From Salvia splendens (taxonomy: Eukaryota > Streptophyta > Magnoliopsida > Lamiales > Lamiaceae), in contig NC_056051.1 in NCBI RefSeq assembly GCF_004379255.2, positions 4,924,062-4,988,061 of the forward strand: 64,000 nt of DNA, read 5' to 3'. The notes beneath the pieces were generated by a model. The model saw only the letters and a list, made by a program, of their open reading frames with translations. It did no database searches and had not been told where the DNA came from. Positions 53,376 to 64,000 of this stretch are shown piece by piece. The position numbers and the translations under genes are program-made. Within the stretch, counting starts at the first letter, position 1; every line of letters begins with the position of its first letter.

Positions 53376-54400
53376 AAACATACTTCCTCCGTAGACTATC
53401 TAAAGATCGAGTGTTTACTATCCTTGAATGATGAATATATTTTGCCCTAGATCTTCAAATACGAGTAGATTTTAAAAATCCTGAAAATAAGGCAAATTTT
53501 GACTTTTCCGCACGTTTGACTCGGCCCAGGTAGGTTTTGTGATGACCCTACATGGTTTGGGCAGTGGTTCTACAGGAGGACAGATTTTCACCCGGTCTGA
53601 GTAGGTTTTGGCTTGAGCCACCCAACCTGAGTAGGTTTTCCGGACAGCGTGCAATCTTCGCAAAATCAGGAAAAATTATTTCTATAATTTTTTCGCAAAA
53701 TATCCACATGAAACTTTTTCGAAAAATAAGAGAATGGCATCCTTTAGAGGCGGGAGTCTGATTTTATCCCTTTTTCTCTTCAAAACTCAATAAACTTCCA
53801 AAAACAACCAATAAGTGTATAATTGACTCAAATGCATAACTCAAGCTATGAAACTCAACAATAAACACCTCTATCTACTAAGCAAAAACTACAAAATAAA
53901 GAGTTTATCAATAGAACCAAAAAATTTTTTAGGAAACATGTAAGAGACCAAATTTGGACTTTTAATCATTATTTATTTTGGGAGTTGGGTCATCCTCTTC
54001 CACAAAGCTATAGTCGTCATTCTTCATTTGCGTACAGATTTTCAATTCAACTACTTCAATCATTTAATCTCGTGTAATTTAGTCTTTAATGGCAATGATT
54101 TGGTGACCGAAGATTGATTTTTGAAACTTTCAAAAACATTTGCACTAGAATAAAAGAAAAAATTGTTGGTGAGGGCTTAATCCTCTCCATAGCTCCTACA
54201 ATGTCCGCCATTGTATCAAACTTAGGGTTTTGAATTGCAGTATCAACACCACAATATAAATAAATCAACATAATTTAATTGATATTGAATATGTATTATT
54301 TGACATATTATGATAGCTATATATATAAACATTAAACTGCTTTATTTGGATCAACTATAAAGGCTCCGCCGTCCCTTAAAAATAAAAGCTCTTTCTTTTT
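53376..54400. other. Unannotated intergenic DNA
   Basis: No gene. A GAGTAGGTTTT-type motif occurs three times (53527, 53601, 53629) in a GC-richer patch with GCCCAGG and CCACCCAACC, possibly an element fragment. The 61-residue ORF at 54086-54271 has no recognisable motif. Confidence 0.4.
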
Positions 54401-54629
54401 TGGTCAGTCCCTTAACACACTATTTTTAGGAGACATGGATTATTGAAAACACAGTACAACGGCTCATTAACATAAAACAATTGCTCAAGATAAACTGTTA
54501 CATGAGAAATGACAACCCACCATAGACAACTACACAAGGGTAAAAGTGCTAGACGCCAACTAGAATTAAAAAAAAAAAAAGAGATACTAAAATAGCTAAA
54601 CGCCAACAAAATGAAAAGTGTGTCACTAA

Positions 54630-54912
54630 ATTTTCTAGTTGGAAACCTGAGATGATTGTGTTGAATCACCCTCATAATATAAGTCATCATAGTAGGCTTG
54701 GTCGTCAGAATTCTGTTGAACCACAACCACATCATGAGGAAACTCTATCATCAATAATGACTCAAAATATAAAGTTCCTCTCGTTAAATAGTTTATTGCA
54801 CTCTCAAGCACTGTGCTAATTTTATTAGATGCTTTCACCGCTTTGAGACATTTGAGGTTGGGAAATGGAGGACTTTGCTCAATTTGACCACCATCCTTTT
54901 CAAGAACCTTTC
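54630..54912 (-). pseudogene. Isolated last exon of an F-box/LRR gene
   Basis: The minus strand encodes QSPPFPNLKCLKAVKASNKIS, ESAINYLTRGTLYFESLL and an acidic tail ending at 54635. It is paralogous to 26725-26930. A second copy of this exon is at 55885-56045, so this one has no main exon beside it. The flank below 54600 also matches the 3' flank of copies 0-2 (GACGCCAACTAGAAT). Confidence 0.65.
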
Positions 54913-55880
54913 AATTGAAAGAAAAAACCATTACCATCCATACATATAAATAAGCAACAATAATACTCCCTCCGTCCCAACTTAAGAGTCCTAATAATAA
55001 TAACAATTATTATTATTATTATTATTATAATTATTATTATTTTTCAAATTTTAAATAATTATATTAGAATTATCTTTATCAGTTATTAATTAAAAATATA
55101 ATAATAACAATAAAAAAATTACATTATTATTATTCAAATCATTTGTTTATTAATAATATAATTTTGAAGATAAAATTTATTAACTGATTAACATAATAAC
55201 TGTATTATTAATTAACATAATCAATTAAATTAGATTATTTTAATTACATTTTAAACTAAATAATAATTATTATTATTACATAATTCAAAATTGCATTAAG
55301 ATTTTCAGAATAAATTACTATTTTCGTCCACAGAATATAGACAAAGTTGTAAAGTCTATTAGAATTGGTCTAAGTTTTATATACTGCCCAAAATGGTAAA
55401 GCTAGTCTAATCTTTATGGATGTGGTAATATTAATTAAAAGCATAATAATAACCATTATTATATTATCTTAATTATTTTGATTTACAATTTTAATAATTA
55501 TTTTATTCTCGTTATTCCAGAAAGTTTGTCGCTTTACCATTTCTGTTTGTGCAACAAAGTTTTGGCACATTTCGCTTTTGCTAATTTTTTATAGTAAACT
55601 CATATTCTATAACTAGTTCTTGATCACTCATATGTTATTATAAAACTAATATATATAAAAGTATGACTCATATAACACTAATTTTTCAGATCACTTTCCA
55701 TCACTCTTAAAATTGATGTCGGGTCAAACGGTGATAAATTTTATGGATTGAGTCGGTAATAATCACAATAGATAGCTATCATAGACATGATTGTGATTAA
55801 TACAATTTTACCAAAGAGCATATTCTCGCGGTAGGAATTGCGTTCCTTTGTAGTCACCCCTTCGGGAAATTCCACAACCA
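54913..55880. other. AT-rich spacer between duplicated last exons
   Basis: ATT microsatellite-like runs at 54995-55040 and 55260-55280. A one-sided ACTCCCTCCGTCCCAACTTAAGAGTCC at 54964 resembles a Stowaway end, but I find no partner. No gene. Confidence 0.45.
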
Positions 55881-55884
55881 ACTA

Positions 55885-56045
55885 CTCCAAATTCAAAGTT
55901 CCTACCGTCAAATAGTCCATTACTCTGTTATACACTGTGTGCTTTAATTTGGAACTACCTTTCTTCACCTTGAGACATTTGATGTTGGGAAATGGAGGAC
56001 TTTGATCAATGGGACCGTCGTTCAGTTCTAGAGCCTTTCAGTTTC
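55885..56045 (-). pseudogene. F-box/LRR copy 3, last exon fragment
   Basis: The minus strand carries the SPPFPNIKCLKV-type segment and an acceptor CTGAAAG near 56040. It ends in unrelated DNA at about 55885. The intron to the main exon holds a 304-bp MITE. Confidence 0.6.
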
Positions 56046-56082
56046 AAACAACCATACATTTATTAAAGTAACATTAGCAATA

Positions 56083-56386
56083 CAGTAAAGATCAATTTTG
56101 GTCCTAAACATATGACCAAAATATGAATTTGGTCCAAAATATTAACTTTTTAAAAAACAGGTTATATCGAAACAAATTCTTGTCAGCGTGGTCCTTTTTT
56201 GACAGTTCCATCAAAAAAATTAACTGTCATGCCACTGTGCAATTAGCGTTGACCATTAGTTTTATGATGGAACCGTCTGAAAAATGACTACTTCGTCGAC
56301 ATTTTCATTTGTTATAAACTAGTTTTTCAAAAAATGAATATTTTGTACCAAATTCATATGTTTAGGACCAAAATTGACCTTTACTC
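56083..56386. mobile_element. MITE with 9-bp target duplication in the F-box/LRR intron
   Basis: The left end AGTAAAGATCAATTTTGGTC is the inverse of the right end GACCAAAATTGACCTTTACT with one change, and AACATATGA also faces its inverse. TTAGCAATA (56074-56082) and TTAGTAATA (56387-56395) are a 9-bp TSD with one mismatch, which suggests the Mutator superfamily. It has no coding capacity. Confidence 0.7.
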
Positions 56387-56424
56387 TTAGTAATATTATG
56401 AGTACTTTATAGAGACCGAGAGAA

Positions 56425-57133
56425 AGATAACTTGAGAGTGTTCAAAGTTAGTGAAGCAGTGGTAGCATTTCCAAGTTGGTGAAGCAACCTATCACAATTC
56501 AGATGCAACCATTCCGGATTGTATGCAGGTCCAAAAATGTCTAAAAAGACTTGCTCCAACATTGGGACATTCACTATAGAACATTCCGGATGGTATGCAA
56601 GTCCATAAATGTCTAAATAGACTTGCTCCAACATTGGGACATTCATTATAGAACATTCCAAAGGAAAACCCCCCTCGTATCGAAACGAGGTAAGCAACGG
56701 AGCAGCTATCTCTTCGATAAGACAACAAGAATCAATGATTTCAAGAACTCTAAGCTTGGGAGCCTTTAAAACAAGGCCGCTTACTGGAAACTTGATTAGA
56801 AAAAGCTTCTCGAGCTCGGGGAGACCGAAAAACAGCTCCTTCCCTTGAACATCAGAAGTGAAGTACAAATTAGGGGCTTCAAGGCAAAGGGTTTTCAAAT
56901 TTGGTAAAAGAAACCGCGTTGGCTTATAAGTCCGGGTGTACGACTTGCGTCGCTGGCTGATCACGAGCTCCCGCAGTGTCGCTGAGGTGAAAAGCGTGTA
57001 GTGGTGGGGTGGGCGCGTGGATGCGAAAGGATTGAGCGCCGTGATTGACGGCGTAGAGCGCGCATTCCTCCACGAGTGCCTCATCCTCACGGAGCACAAA
57101 TTCGGTGTCGAGTGAGAGGTGGAAGTCACGAAG
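56425..57133 (-). pseudogene. F-box/LRR copy 3, main exon
   Basis: The minus strand from the copia border reads DFHLSLDTEFVLREDEALVE, ECALYAVNHGAQSF, then after a frameshift near 57020 SATLRELVISQRRKSY, LPNLKTLCLEAPN, ELEKLFLIKFPVSGLVLKAP, APLLTSFRYEGGFPLE and LLHQLGNATTASLTLNTLK. A 72-bp segment is tandemly duplicated, giving CSIMNVPMLEQVYLDIYGL followed by CSIVNVPMLEQVFLDIFGP. The F-box half is at 62256-62482. Confidence 0.75.
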
Positions 57134-57334
57134 TGTTGAATTGTATTGGGTAGAATGTATCAATTGTATTGAATGAATAATAACGTTTACAATGATCACC
57201 CTTTATAGAGGGGGATGAAGTAGGGAGCAAGAAATACATAATATACACCTAAAAATATACACACTCTATATGGAAATAAATCCCATGATATCCTCCTAAT
57301 TTGATTTGCTCGTATATTCTAACATATTCTAACA
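57134..57334 (-). repeat. 3' LTR of the copia element in copy 3
   Basis: 201 bp, minus strand TGTTAGAATATG to AATTCAACA. Confidence 0.88.
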
Positions 57335-57368
57335 CTCCCCCTCAAGTTAGTCACGGGATTTCCGATAC

Positions 57369-60300
57369 TTAATTGCCAAGCACTTCATAGAAATCCTTTG
57401 CTCCCACTGCTTTAGTCAGAATATCAGCTAACTGATCTTTAGAGCGAACAAAAGGAAATTCAACAACACCAGATTCTATATTTTCCTTGATGAAATGTGT
57501 GTCCACTTCAACGTGCTTTGTTCGATCATGCTGGACTGGATTTTCTGCAATACTGATTGCTGCATTGTTATCACATAATAATTGACAAGTGTATTGTGAC
57601 ACAAGTCCTAATTCACTCATCAACCCTCTAAGCCACAATACTTCCGTTAAACCGTTCCTAATGCCCCTGAACTCAGCTTCAGCACTTGATAATGCTACAA
57701 CCTTTTGTTTCTTACTTTTCCACGTGACAAGGTTTCCCCCTACAAAGGTAAAGTACCCTGAGGTTGATCTTCTATCCATCGGGTTCCCAGCCCAGTCAGC
57801 GTCTGTGTATCCATGAACTTCAAAGTGTCCATTTTTCTTGAACATTATTCCATGATCAAAAGTCCTCTTCAAATATCTGACTATTCTTAATGCCGCTTCA
57901 AGGTGATCATTTTGCGGGCGATGCATAAACTGACTAACCACACTAAGTGCATAAGCTATGTCGGGTCTGGTGTGAGATAGGTAAATCAACTTACCTACTA
58001 GTCTCTGATACCTTTCTTTATCGGCTAGTTTTGCTCCTTCTACAATCTGAAGTCTATGATTCACAACAATTGGTGTCTCTGCCGGTTTGCACTCCATCAT
58101 CCCTGTTTCTGCTAATAGATCAAGAATGTACTTGTTTTGACTAATGAAGATTCCTTCCCTTGATCTTAAGACTTCAACGTCTAGGAAGTATTTGAGTTCC
58201 CCTAAATCTTTCATCTCAAATTCCTTGGCAAGATTCTTTTTCAAGTGCTCTATCGCTTCTGTGTCGTCTCCTGTGATGATCATGTCGTCAACATAGATTA
58301 TTAAACACGTGATCTTGTCTTCTTTCTTCTTCAAGAACAGCGTATGATCAGCATGACTCTGTTGGTAATCATATTTTTTCATCACCTCTGTAAACCTCTC
58401 AAACCAAGCTCTTGGAGACTGTTTCAACCCATACAAAGTCCTTTTTAATAAGCAGACTTCTCCAGCTACAAACTCATCTTCAAAACCAGGAGGAGCCACC
58501 ATATAGACTTCCTTCTTCAGCTCACCTTGTAGGAAGGCATTTGTTACATCGAACTGATGCAATGGCCAGTCCTTATTGGCTGCAATAGATAGTAGTACTC
58601 GTACAGTGTTCATTTAAGCCACAGGGGAGAATGTCTCTGAGTAGTCTACACCGTATGTCTGAGTGTATCCTTTTGCCACTAAGCGGGCTTTGTATCTTTC
58701 AATGGATCCATCTGGTCTTCTCTTTATCGTATATACCCATCTGCAACCTACAGGTTTCTTCCCTTCAGGAAGAAGACACTTCACCCAAGTGTGATTCCTT
58801 GCCAATGCTTTTAACTCCAACAACATTGCTTCTCTCTAATGTTTGACTTTGATAGCCTCCATCCATGTCTGTGGAATTTCCTCTTCTTCATATAAAGCAG
58901 CTTCAAACGCCCTTGCCATCTTTGTCATGTTTGCCTTGGCCACATTTCCAATCGCGTATCGTGACTGTCTGTCTATCTTCTCTGGAGAATACCGTTTTGG
59001 CGGAATTCCTCTCGTGCTCCTTGGACGTAGGATGTATTGTTCGGTATCCCGTCTATAACCTCATCATGCATATTGTCAGTAGTAAGGGAATTCTCAACGA
59101 CATTATTTACCTCGGATACCAAAGCGGGAGGCGACGTTGGGTGAGCAATGGGCTCCTCGGGTTGTACAGTAGGCAACGGCGACAGATGTATCTGACTCGG
59201 GTCGATCTCCAGTAGGATTATGATTAATGGTCGCAGGTGCCCAACTTAACATGTCACTAGTATTGAAGTCTATTTCACTCTCCCCCTGGCTGGTAAGTTG
59301 GGTATTGTAGAAGAATTTTGTTTCTAGGAATGTGCAATTCATGGTTGTGGTGATCTGTCTAGTTTTGGGATTGTAGCATCTATAGCCCTTTTGATTAGAC
59401 CCATACCCAACAAAGACACATTTGACGGCACAGGGAGAAAGTTTTGTACGCTCATGTTTTGGGATATGGACATAGACAGAGCAACCAAATATACGGGGAT
59501 CTAGAGATAATGCGGGAGGAATATTGGTTAGTGTGGACAGGACTTGGAGAGGGTTTCTTTTGTCAAGTATTTTTGTCGGCAAAGGTTAATTAGGTAGGCA
59601 GATGTGGCAACGGCTTCTGGCCAAAAGGATTTTGGGACTTTTGAGTCAAAAAGGAGGGCCCTAGTCATTTCAAGAATAATACGGTTCTTACGTTCAACTA
59701 CCCCATTTTGCTCAGGTGTGTAAGCACAAGAAGTTTGGTGTACTAAACTAGTTTGGACACAAAAGTCTCTCATTTTTGTGTTAACAAATTCTCCCCATTA
59801 TCAGACCTAAGGGTTTGATTTTTGTATTGAACTGAGTAAGGATCAATTTATAAAAAAATGTAAACTTTTCAAAGACGTCAGATTTATTTTTTAGAAAATA
59901 CACCCAAGTCATGCGAGTGCAATCATCAATAAAAGTAACAAAATACTGAAATCCCCCTCCCCCTAGTACTGGAGCCGGACCCCACACATCGGAATGAACA
60001 AGCGAGAAAACAGAATCGACTCTAGTATTACTGAGTTTAAAAGTCTGTCGTTTGTTCTTGGCCAAAATACAAGTCTCACACTCAAAAACTGAATTCTTAA
60101 AAAGGTGCGGAAATAAAATATTCAAATAACTAGAAGACGGGTGTCCTAACTGCCTATGCCATAACCATAAGTCCCGTTCCGAAGATCCGTAAGCCAGCAT
60201 TGCACTGCCAGTTTGAGCTATCTCATCTACATAGTACAACCCTCGGCGCTCAGTGCCATGCCCAATTATCTTCCCCGTCCGGATATCTTGTAGTAAACAA

Positions 60301-61913
60301 AATTTTGGATGCATCAACAGAGTGCAATTGAGTTCCCCAGTTACATGACTAATAGACATTAATTTTTGTGACAGAGATGGAACATAGAGACAATTTGATA
60401 TTGTCAAAGTAGGAGAAATTTTAACAGTTCCCGCCCCTTCCAAAGGAGCCAAATCACCACCAGCGGTTTCCACATAAGTACGTTTAGCTTGAAACAATTC
60501 ATCAAAATCAGACTTATCATATGTCATAGTGTCTGTCGCTCCACAATCAAATATCCATCCCCTATCATCTTCTGCAACAGATTTTTTAACATGACACGCC
60601 TTGGAATTTTCAGAATCATTATCAAGGATTGCAAAACGATTGCTACACATAATTCTGGGGTCGATTCGCAATGTATCACAATTCTGGGGTGCAATTCCTA
60701 AATCATGCATGTAATAGGGTTCTTTATCTAAATATGAGGTGGATTGTGGGTTTAGATTGAAAAACCTAAACCTGTTACCTCCAAAGCTTGTCTGCGCCGC
60801 GAGATTAGCTTTTGCTCCCGTCGGCTGTGCCTCCCTGCCATTGACCACTGGGTTCGCCGCCCACCACCTGCCGGTTGCCGTCTCCGTCGGACCACCTCCA
60901 GGTGTTCCGTAAGAAGTCCCATTTGAATCGCCTCCGGACTGAATGTCTTGTTCGTTGGTAGGAAAACTGACGACGGACCTCCCTCTCGCCGTCTGATTCC
61001 GATTTGGCTGCTTATGCCCGTCCTCCCACCATTTCGGGTATCCTATTAACTGGAAACATGTTTCCTTAGTATGTCGAGTCATCTGACAATGGGTGCAATA
61101 AAGTTTGGATTTATCTTCCTTTTCTCTATTCCGATTTGAGGCAGATCCGGTCGGAGGTTGGCCTCGGCGTGGCGGTTGCGGTTGCTGGCCACGCGGTGGC
61201 TGTCGATTCTGTTGATGCGGATGAGGAGGGTAAGAAGGACGGATTCCAAATCCGGCGCCGATGCCTGAATCTGGAGGTAGGGGCTGTCTCCAGAACCCGC
61301 TGCGTTCTTCCTCTTGCTTCAAAATCCCGAGCGCGGTCTCGACGTCGGGTGCAGGGTCTTCCTTTAACAACTCCCTCCGGAGTCCATCGTATTTGCTGTT
61401 CACGCAGGAGAGGAATTGATGGAGTCTCTTGATTTTTGTCTCCGACTGATAGATCTTGACACCTTTGTCGCAACATGTGTATGGGCAGGGCTTCCGGTTA
61501 TCCATCCCGGCCCATAAGTTCTGTAGCTCCGCCCAGTAGGCTTTGAGTGTATCAGTTCCTTGAACCAGCTTGTTGGTTCGATCCTCCAGATCATATATCT
61601 GGACGGGATCCTTGCGAGCGCCAAATGTGGTAGCGAGGCTCCGCCATATTGCAGCCGCAGTTTGGTGTTGAGCAAACTGTAACACCAAGCGTTGCTCCAT
61701 GTTTTGGATCAACCAAGAAAAAACGACGTAATCTTCCGCCTCCCATGATTTGAATTTCAGGTCGTCTTTCTTGGGTGGATCTGTATCGCCTTCATGATGG
61801 TCGAGCAATTCAAGACCTCCAACTGCTATTCGCATTAGACGAGACCAGACAGGAAAGTTATGCCCATCTAGTTTGATTCCTATTGAAACTGATTCGATTG
61901 TTTTTGTGGCCAT
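57369..61913 (-). pseudogene. Copia gag-pol, lightly broken
   Basis: ATG at 61913 opens a 710-residue frame: gag helices (KLDGHNFPVWSRLMRIAVGG, KAYWAELQNLWAGMD), a Pro/Gln-rich linker, zinc knuckle CTHCQMTRHTKETC, protease WIFDCGATDTMTYD, pre-integrase WLWHRQLGHPSSSYL and integrase start HSDVWGPAP. A frameshift near 59785 leads to CAYTPEQNGVVERKNR (59773-59528), then FGCSVYVHIPKHERTK. After a degenerate linker, RT begins at about 58826 ([17 protein letters not shown]). A single TAA at 58616-58614 stands where Lys is usual (SPVA-stop-MNTVRV). The rest is one 414-residue frame with LIIYVDDMIITGD and ALSSAEAEFRGI, ending KDFYEVLGN. Few lesions in total suggest a fairly recent loss. Confidence 0.9.
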
Positions 61914-62054
61914 CGGTTGCTTTCACTTGATTTTGCTAATTGGTGCAGGTTCGGGGCTGATATGAGTCGTGTGATGAACAAGATTCTGAGTTCTTGTGCT
62001 TTGAAAAAAAAACGGCTTGTGTTTAGGGTTAGGATCGTATGTCTCGTGATACCA

Positions 62055-62255
62055 TGTTGAATTGAATTGGGGAGAATGTATCAATTGTATTGAATGAATA
62101 ATAACGTTTACAATGATCACCCTTTATAGAGGGGGATGAAGTAGGGAGCAAGAAATACATAATATACACCTAAAAATATACACCCTCTATATGGAAATAA
62201 ATCCCATGATATCCTCCTAATTTGATTTGCTAGTATATTCTAACATATTCTAACA
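62055..62255 (-). repeat. 5' LTR of the copia element in copy 3
   Basis: 201 bp; differs from the 3' LTR at, for example, GAATTGGGG/GTATTGGGT and CACCCTC/CACACTC. Confidence 0.88.
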
Positions 62256-62482
62256 CGAAGAGGGGCTGCAGCGTCGCGGCGAGAGAGGAACTGGGAGACG
62301 AAACGGTGGAAGCGGGGGCGGAAGAAGGTGCGGCGAAGCTTCAACCGGATATTGAGGGAACGGCAGAGGTGTTTCCATCGCTTGGAGAGAATGGAAGTTT
62401 TAACGGCTTCACTTGTGTCCATAAAGAAGAGGATGTGTTGAAGAATTTCATCCGGCAATTGGCTGATTCTGTCTTCCTCCAT
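62256..62482 (-). pseudogene. F-box/LRR copy 3, F-box end
   Basis: ATG at 62482-62480 opens [20 protein letters not shown], then [20 protein letters not shown], a textbook F-box of about 45 residues. An Arg-rich link ([20 protein letters not shown]) leads to DAAAPL at the copia border. The F-box itself is intact, the only one here with both ATG and LSKRWKHL. If the copia element and one TSD are disregarded, the frame continues at 57133 until the frameshift near 57020. Confidence 0.8.
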
Positions 62483-63230
62483 TTTTAAGAAGACTGGTTT
62501 TGATAATTTGGGTTTAGACTTGTATTAAATCAACGATGAATTATATGATAGTTGATTTAATAATTAAATTTTAATAATTATTCTAAAATTTTCTTAATAA
62601 GATTAAGTGAGAACATAATAATTATATTAATAAATAGTTAATTATAAATTGAATTATTAGTATTACAATTATACTAATGCATTATTATAATAAGTGAGTA
62701 CGATTTTAATATCATACTATTGCATTTCATGTTTAATTAGCTTTCTATGATTACATTTCCAATATCGGATTACTTAGCTTTGTATGGTTATTCTTTTTTA
62801 CGGTAGTATTCTTACATGTTCAGTTATTCTAATATTAGTATAATAGAATTATACTAAAATGATAATCCAAATTAAAAAGACAACTTATCATCAATGAGGA
62901 CCCTTAGATTTAAGAATAAATTCAACCTTAACCTGCCACGCGGTAGGCTTTGTTGCATATGTATCGCATATTGCTTGATTATTTGTGATTTCGTATAGCA
63001 GATTACTTGAAAACATATGTCGAGTTGTTTGCATATGTATCACATATTGCTTTCATATGTATCATAGATTGTTTGCTTAAGTTGTCATTATTAATTAATA
63101 ATACAATAATAACCATAAAAAATAATACATTATTATTATAATATCATTTATTTATTAATAGTAGAATTTTGAACATAAAATTTTAGTAACTATTTAACAT
63201 AATAATTGTATTAATAATTAACACATTCAA
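62483..63230. other. AT-rich intergenic DNA
   Basis: No gene. ATATGTATC(A/G)CATATTGCTT is repeated about three times at 62955-63065. The rest is TTAATAATTA-type sequence. Confidence 0.45.
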
Positions 63231-63234
63231 GATT

Positions 63235-63955
63235 GTATGCCATTCTATGTATGTCTAAATAGACTTCCTCCACCTCTCATTCGAAAGCGAAATTCGGGTC
63301 CTTGAGGATGATGAGGCATTCGTGGAGGAATGTGTGCTCTACGCCATCAATCACGGCGTTCAATCCCTCCGCCTCCACGCGCCCACCCACCTAATTCATA
63401 GGCTCCCCGCCGAGCTCTTCACCTCCACGACGCTGCGGGAGCTCGAGCTCAGCCAGAAATACACCGATATTTATGTACGAGGACGGCTTTCTTTACCCAA
63501 TTTGAAAACCCTTTGTGTTGAAACCACTTTAATCTTCGACGATGATCATAAGACTGAGCCGTTTGCCAACCTCCCGGAGCTTGAGAACCTTTCTCTGCGC
63601 GGGTTTTGGACATACGGCCTTGGTTTAAAGGGATGGAGCCGTTTGCCGGCCTCCCGGAGCTCGCGATGCTCTCTCTGTGCGGCTTTCCGATGACTGGCCT
63701 TGTTTTAAAGGCTCCCAAGCTGAGAGTTCTTGAAATCTTTGAATCCAATCAAATCCAAGAGATTTCTGCTCCGTTGCTTACCTCGTTTCGATACGAGGGC
63801 TATTTACCTTTGGAATGTTCTAGAATGAATGTCCCGATGTTGGAGCAAGTCTATTTAGACATTCATGGACTTACATACAATCCGGAATGGTTGCATCTGA
63901 ATTGTGTTAGGTTGCTTCAACAACTTGGAAATGCTACCATTGTGATACGACCCCA
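63235..63955 (+). pseudogene. F-box/LRR copy 4, opposite strand, N-truncated and frameshifted
   Basis: The plus strand reads DEAFVEECVLYAINHGVQSL, STTLRELELSQKYTDIY, LPNLKTLCVET, EPFANLPELENLSL, then a frameshift at about 63631 into EPFAGLPELAMLSLCGF, APKLRVLEI, APLLTSFRYEGYLPL, NVPMLEQVYLDIHGL and LLQQLGNATIV, after which similarity stops near 63950. The EPFAxLPELxxLSL block is duplicated in tandem. The F-box is absent. The first ~45 bp (63235-63275) match the opposite strand of the same gene family (GTCTAAATAGACTTCCTCCA), marking an inversion junction. Confidence 0.7.
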
Positions 63956-64000
63956 GCTATACAGCAGCCTCGGCATGAGCCGATCGTGGAACAGGGAGTA

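Larger units (their letters stand above)
57134..62255 (-). mobile_element. Full-length Ty1/copia element inserted in F-box/LRR copy 3
   Basis: 201-bp LTRs at 57134-57334 and 62055-62255 are flanked by TSD CGAAG (57129-57133 and 62256-62260). PPT AACTTGAGGGGGAG (57335-57348) precedes the 3' LTR. The PBS after the 5' LTR reads TGGTATCACGAGACAT, a deviation from TGGTATCAGAGC. TATAAAG lies in each LTR (57207-57201, 62128-62122). About five LTR differences were seen. The pol is broken. Confidence 0.9.

Noticed and set aside
54960..54992. Stowaway MITE start
   Set aside because: A CTCCCTCCGTCCC-like end is present, but no inverted partner was found in the AT-rich sequence that follows.
63950..64000. 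Sequence after the end of F-box copy 4
   Set aside because: No similarity recognised in 50 bases at the window edge.

Overview
This is nuclear DNA of a flowering plant, probably a eudicot. The evidence is plant-type Ty3/gypsy and Ty1/copia elements (chromovirus and Tat types), a Dof transcription-factor fragment, a plant mobile domain (PMD) gene, F-box/LRR genes, an SRC2-like C2 fragment, and many plant MITEs. No sequence diagnoses the species. Almost nothing in the window is an intact host gene. It is repeat-rich chromatin in which a decayed tandem cluster of F-box/LRR genes has been hit repeatedly by transposons.

Region 1 (1-19463). The window opens in the 3' end of a Tekay-type chromovirus (integrase tail, chromodomain) and its 3.5-kb 3' LTR (639-4128). 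Abutting it tail-to-tail is a second, inverted LTR of related sequence that can be followed on the minus strand from 19463 back to 4129. It is cut into five pieces by four DNA transposons, each with its own target-site duplication (TSD): a MULE-like element (4249-5379), a PIF/Harbinger element (6546-7563), a Pack-MULE carrying the C-terminus of a Dof gene (7854-10260), and a 7.4-kb MULE (10740-18124) with a broken MuDR-type transposase and a convergent PMD gene. A 4.1-kb hAT-type element (12355-16474), filled by a 111-bp satellite, sits inside that MULE.

Region 2 (19464-33420). An SRC2-like C2-domain pseudogene and two MITEs are followed by two minus-strand F-box/LRR pseudogenes. The first is broken by a truncated copia element (22498-26464). 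The second is split by a complete copia element (27351-32115), one LTR of which carries a SINE.

Region 3 (33421-41404). A chromovirus (33487-39611) is inserted in the gag remnant of an older gypsy element. That older element's LTR (40134-41404) is itself split by a 956-bp long-TIR element.

Region 4 (41405-53104). A third F-box/LRR pseudogene is split by a 10.4-kb Tat-lineage gypsy element (42619-52984). This is the best-preserved element here: 569-bp LTRs with one difference seen, an open gag-protease frame, one in-frame UAG in a readthrough-type context, and an open RT-RNaseH-archaeal RNaseH-integrase frame. On the opposite strand, between pol and the 3' LTR, lies a three-exon gene whose frames join exactly when two GT-AG introns are removed.

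Region 5 (53105-64000). AT-rich DNA is followed by a fourth F-box/LRR pseudogene split by a copia element (57134-62255), and a fifth, opposite-strand copy truncated near the window edge.

The genes do not form a pathway. The logic of the window is one of insertion layers, whose relative order can be read from TSDs, empty sites in paralogous copies, and LTR divergence.
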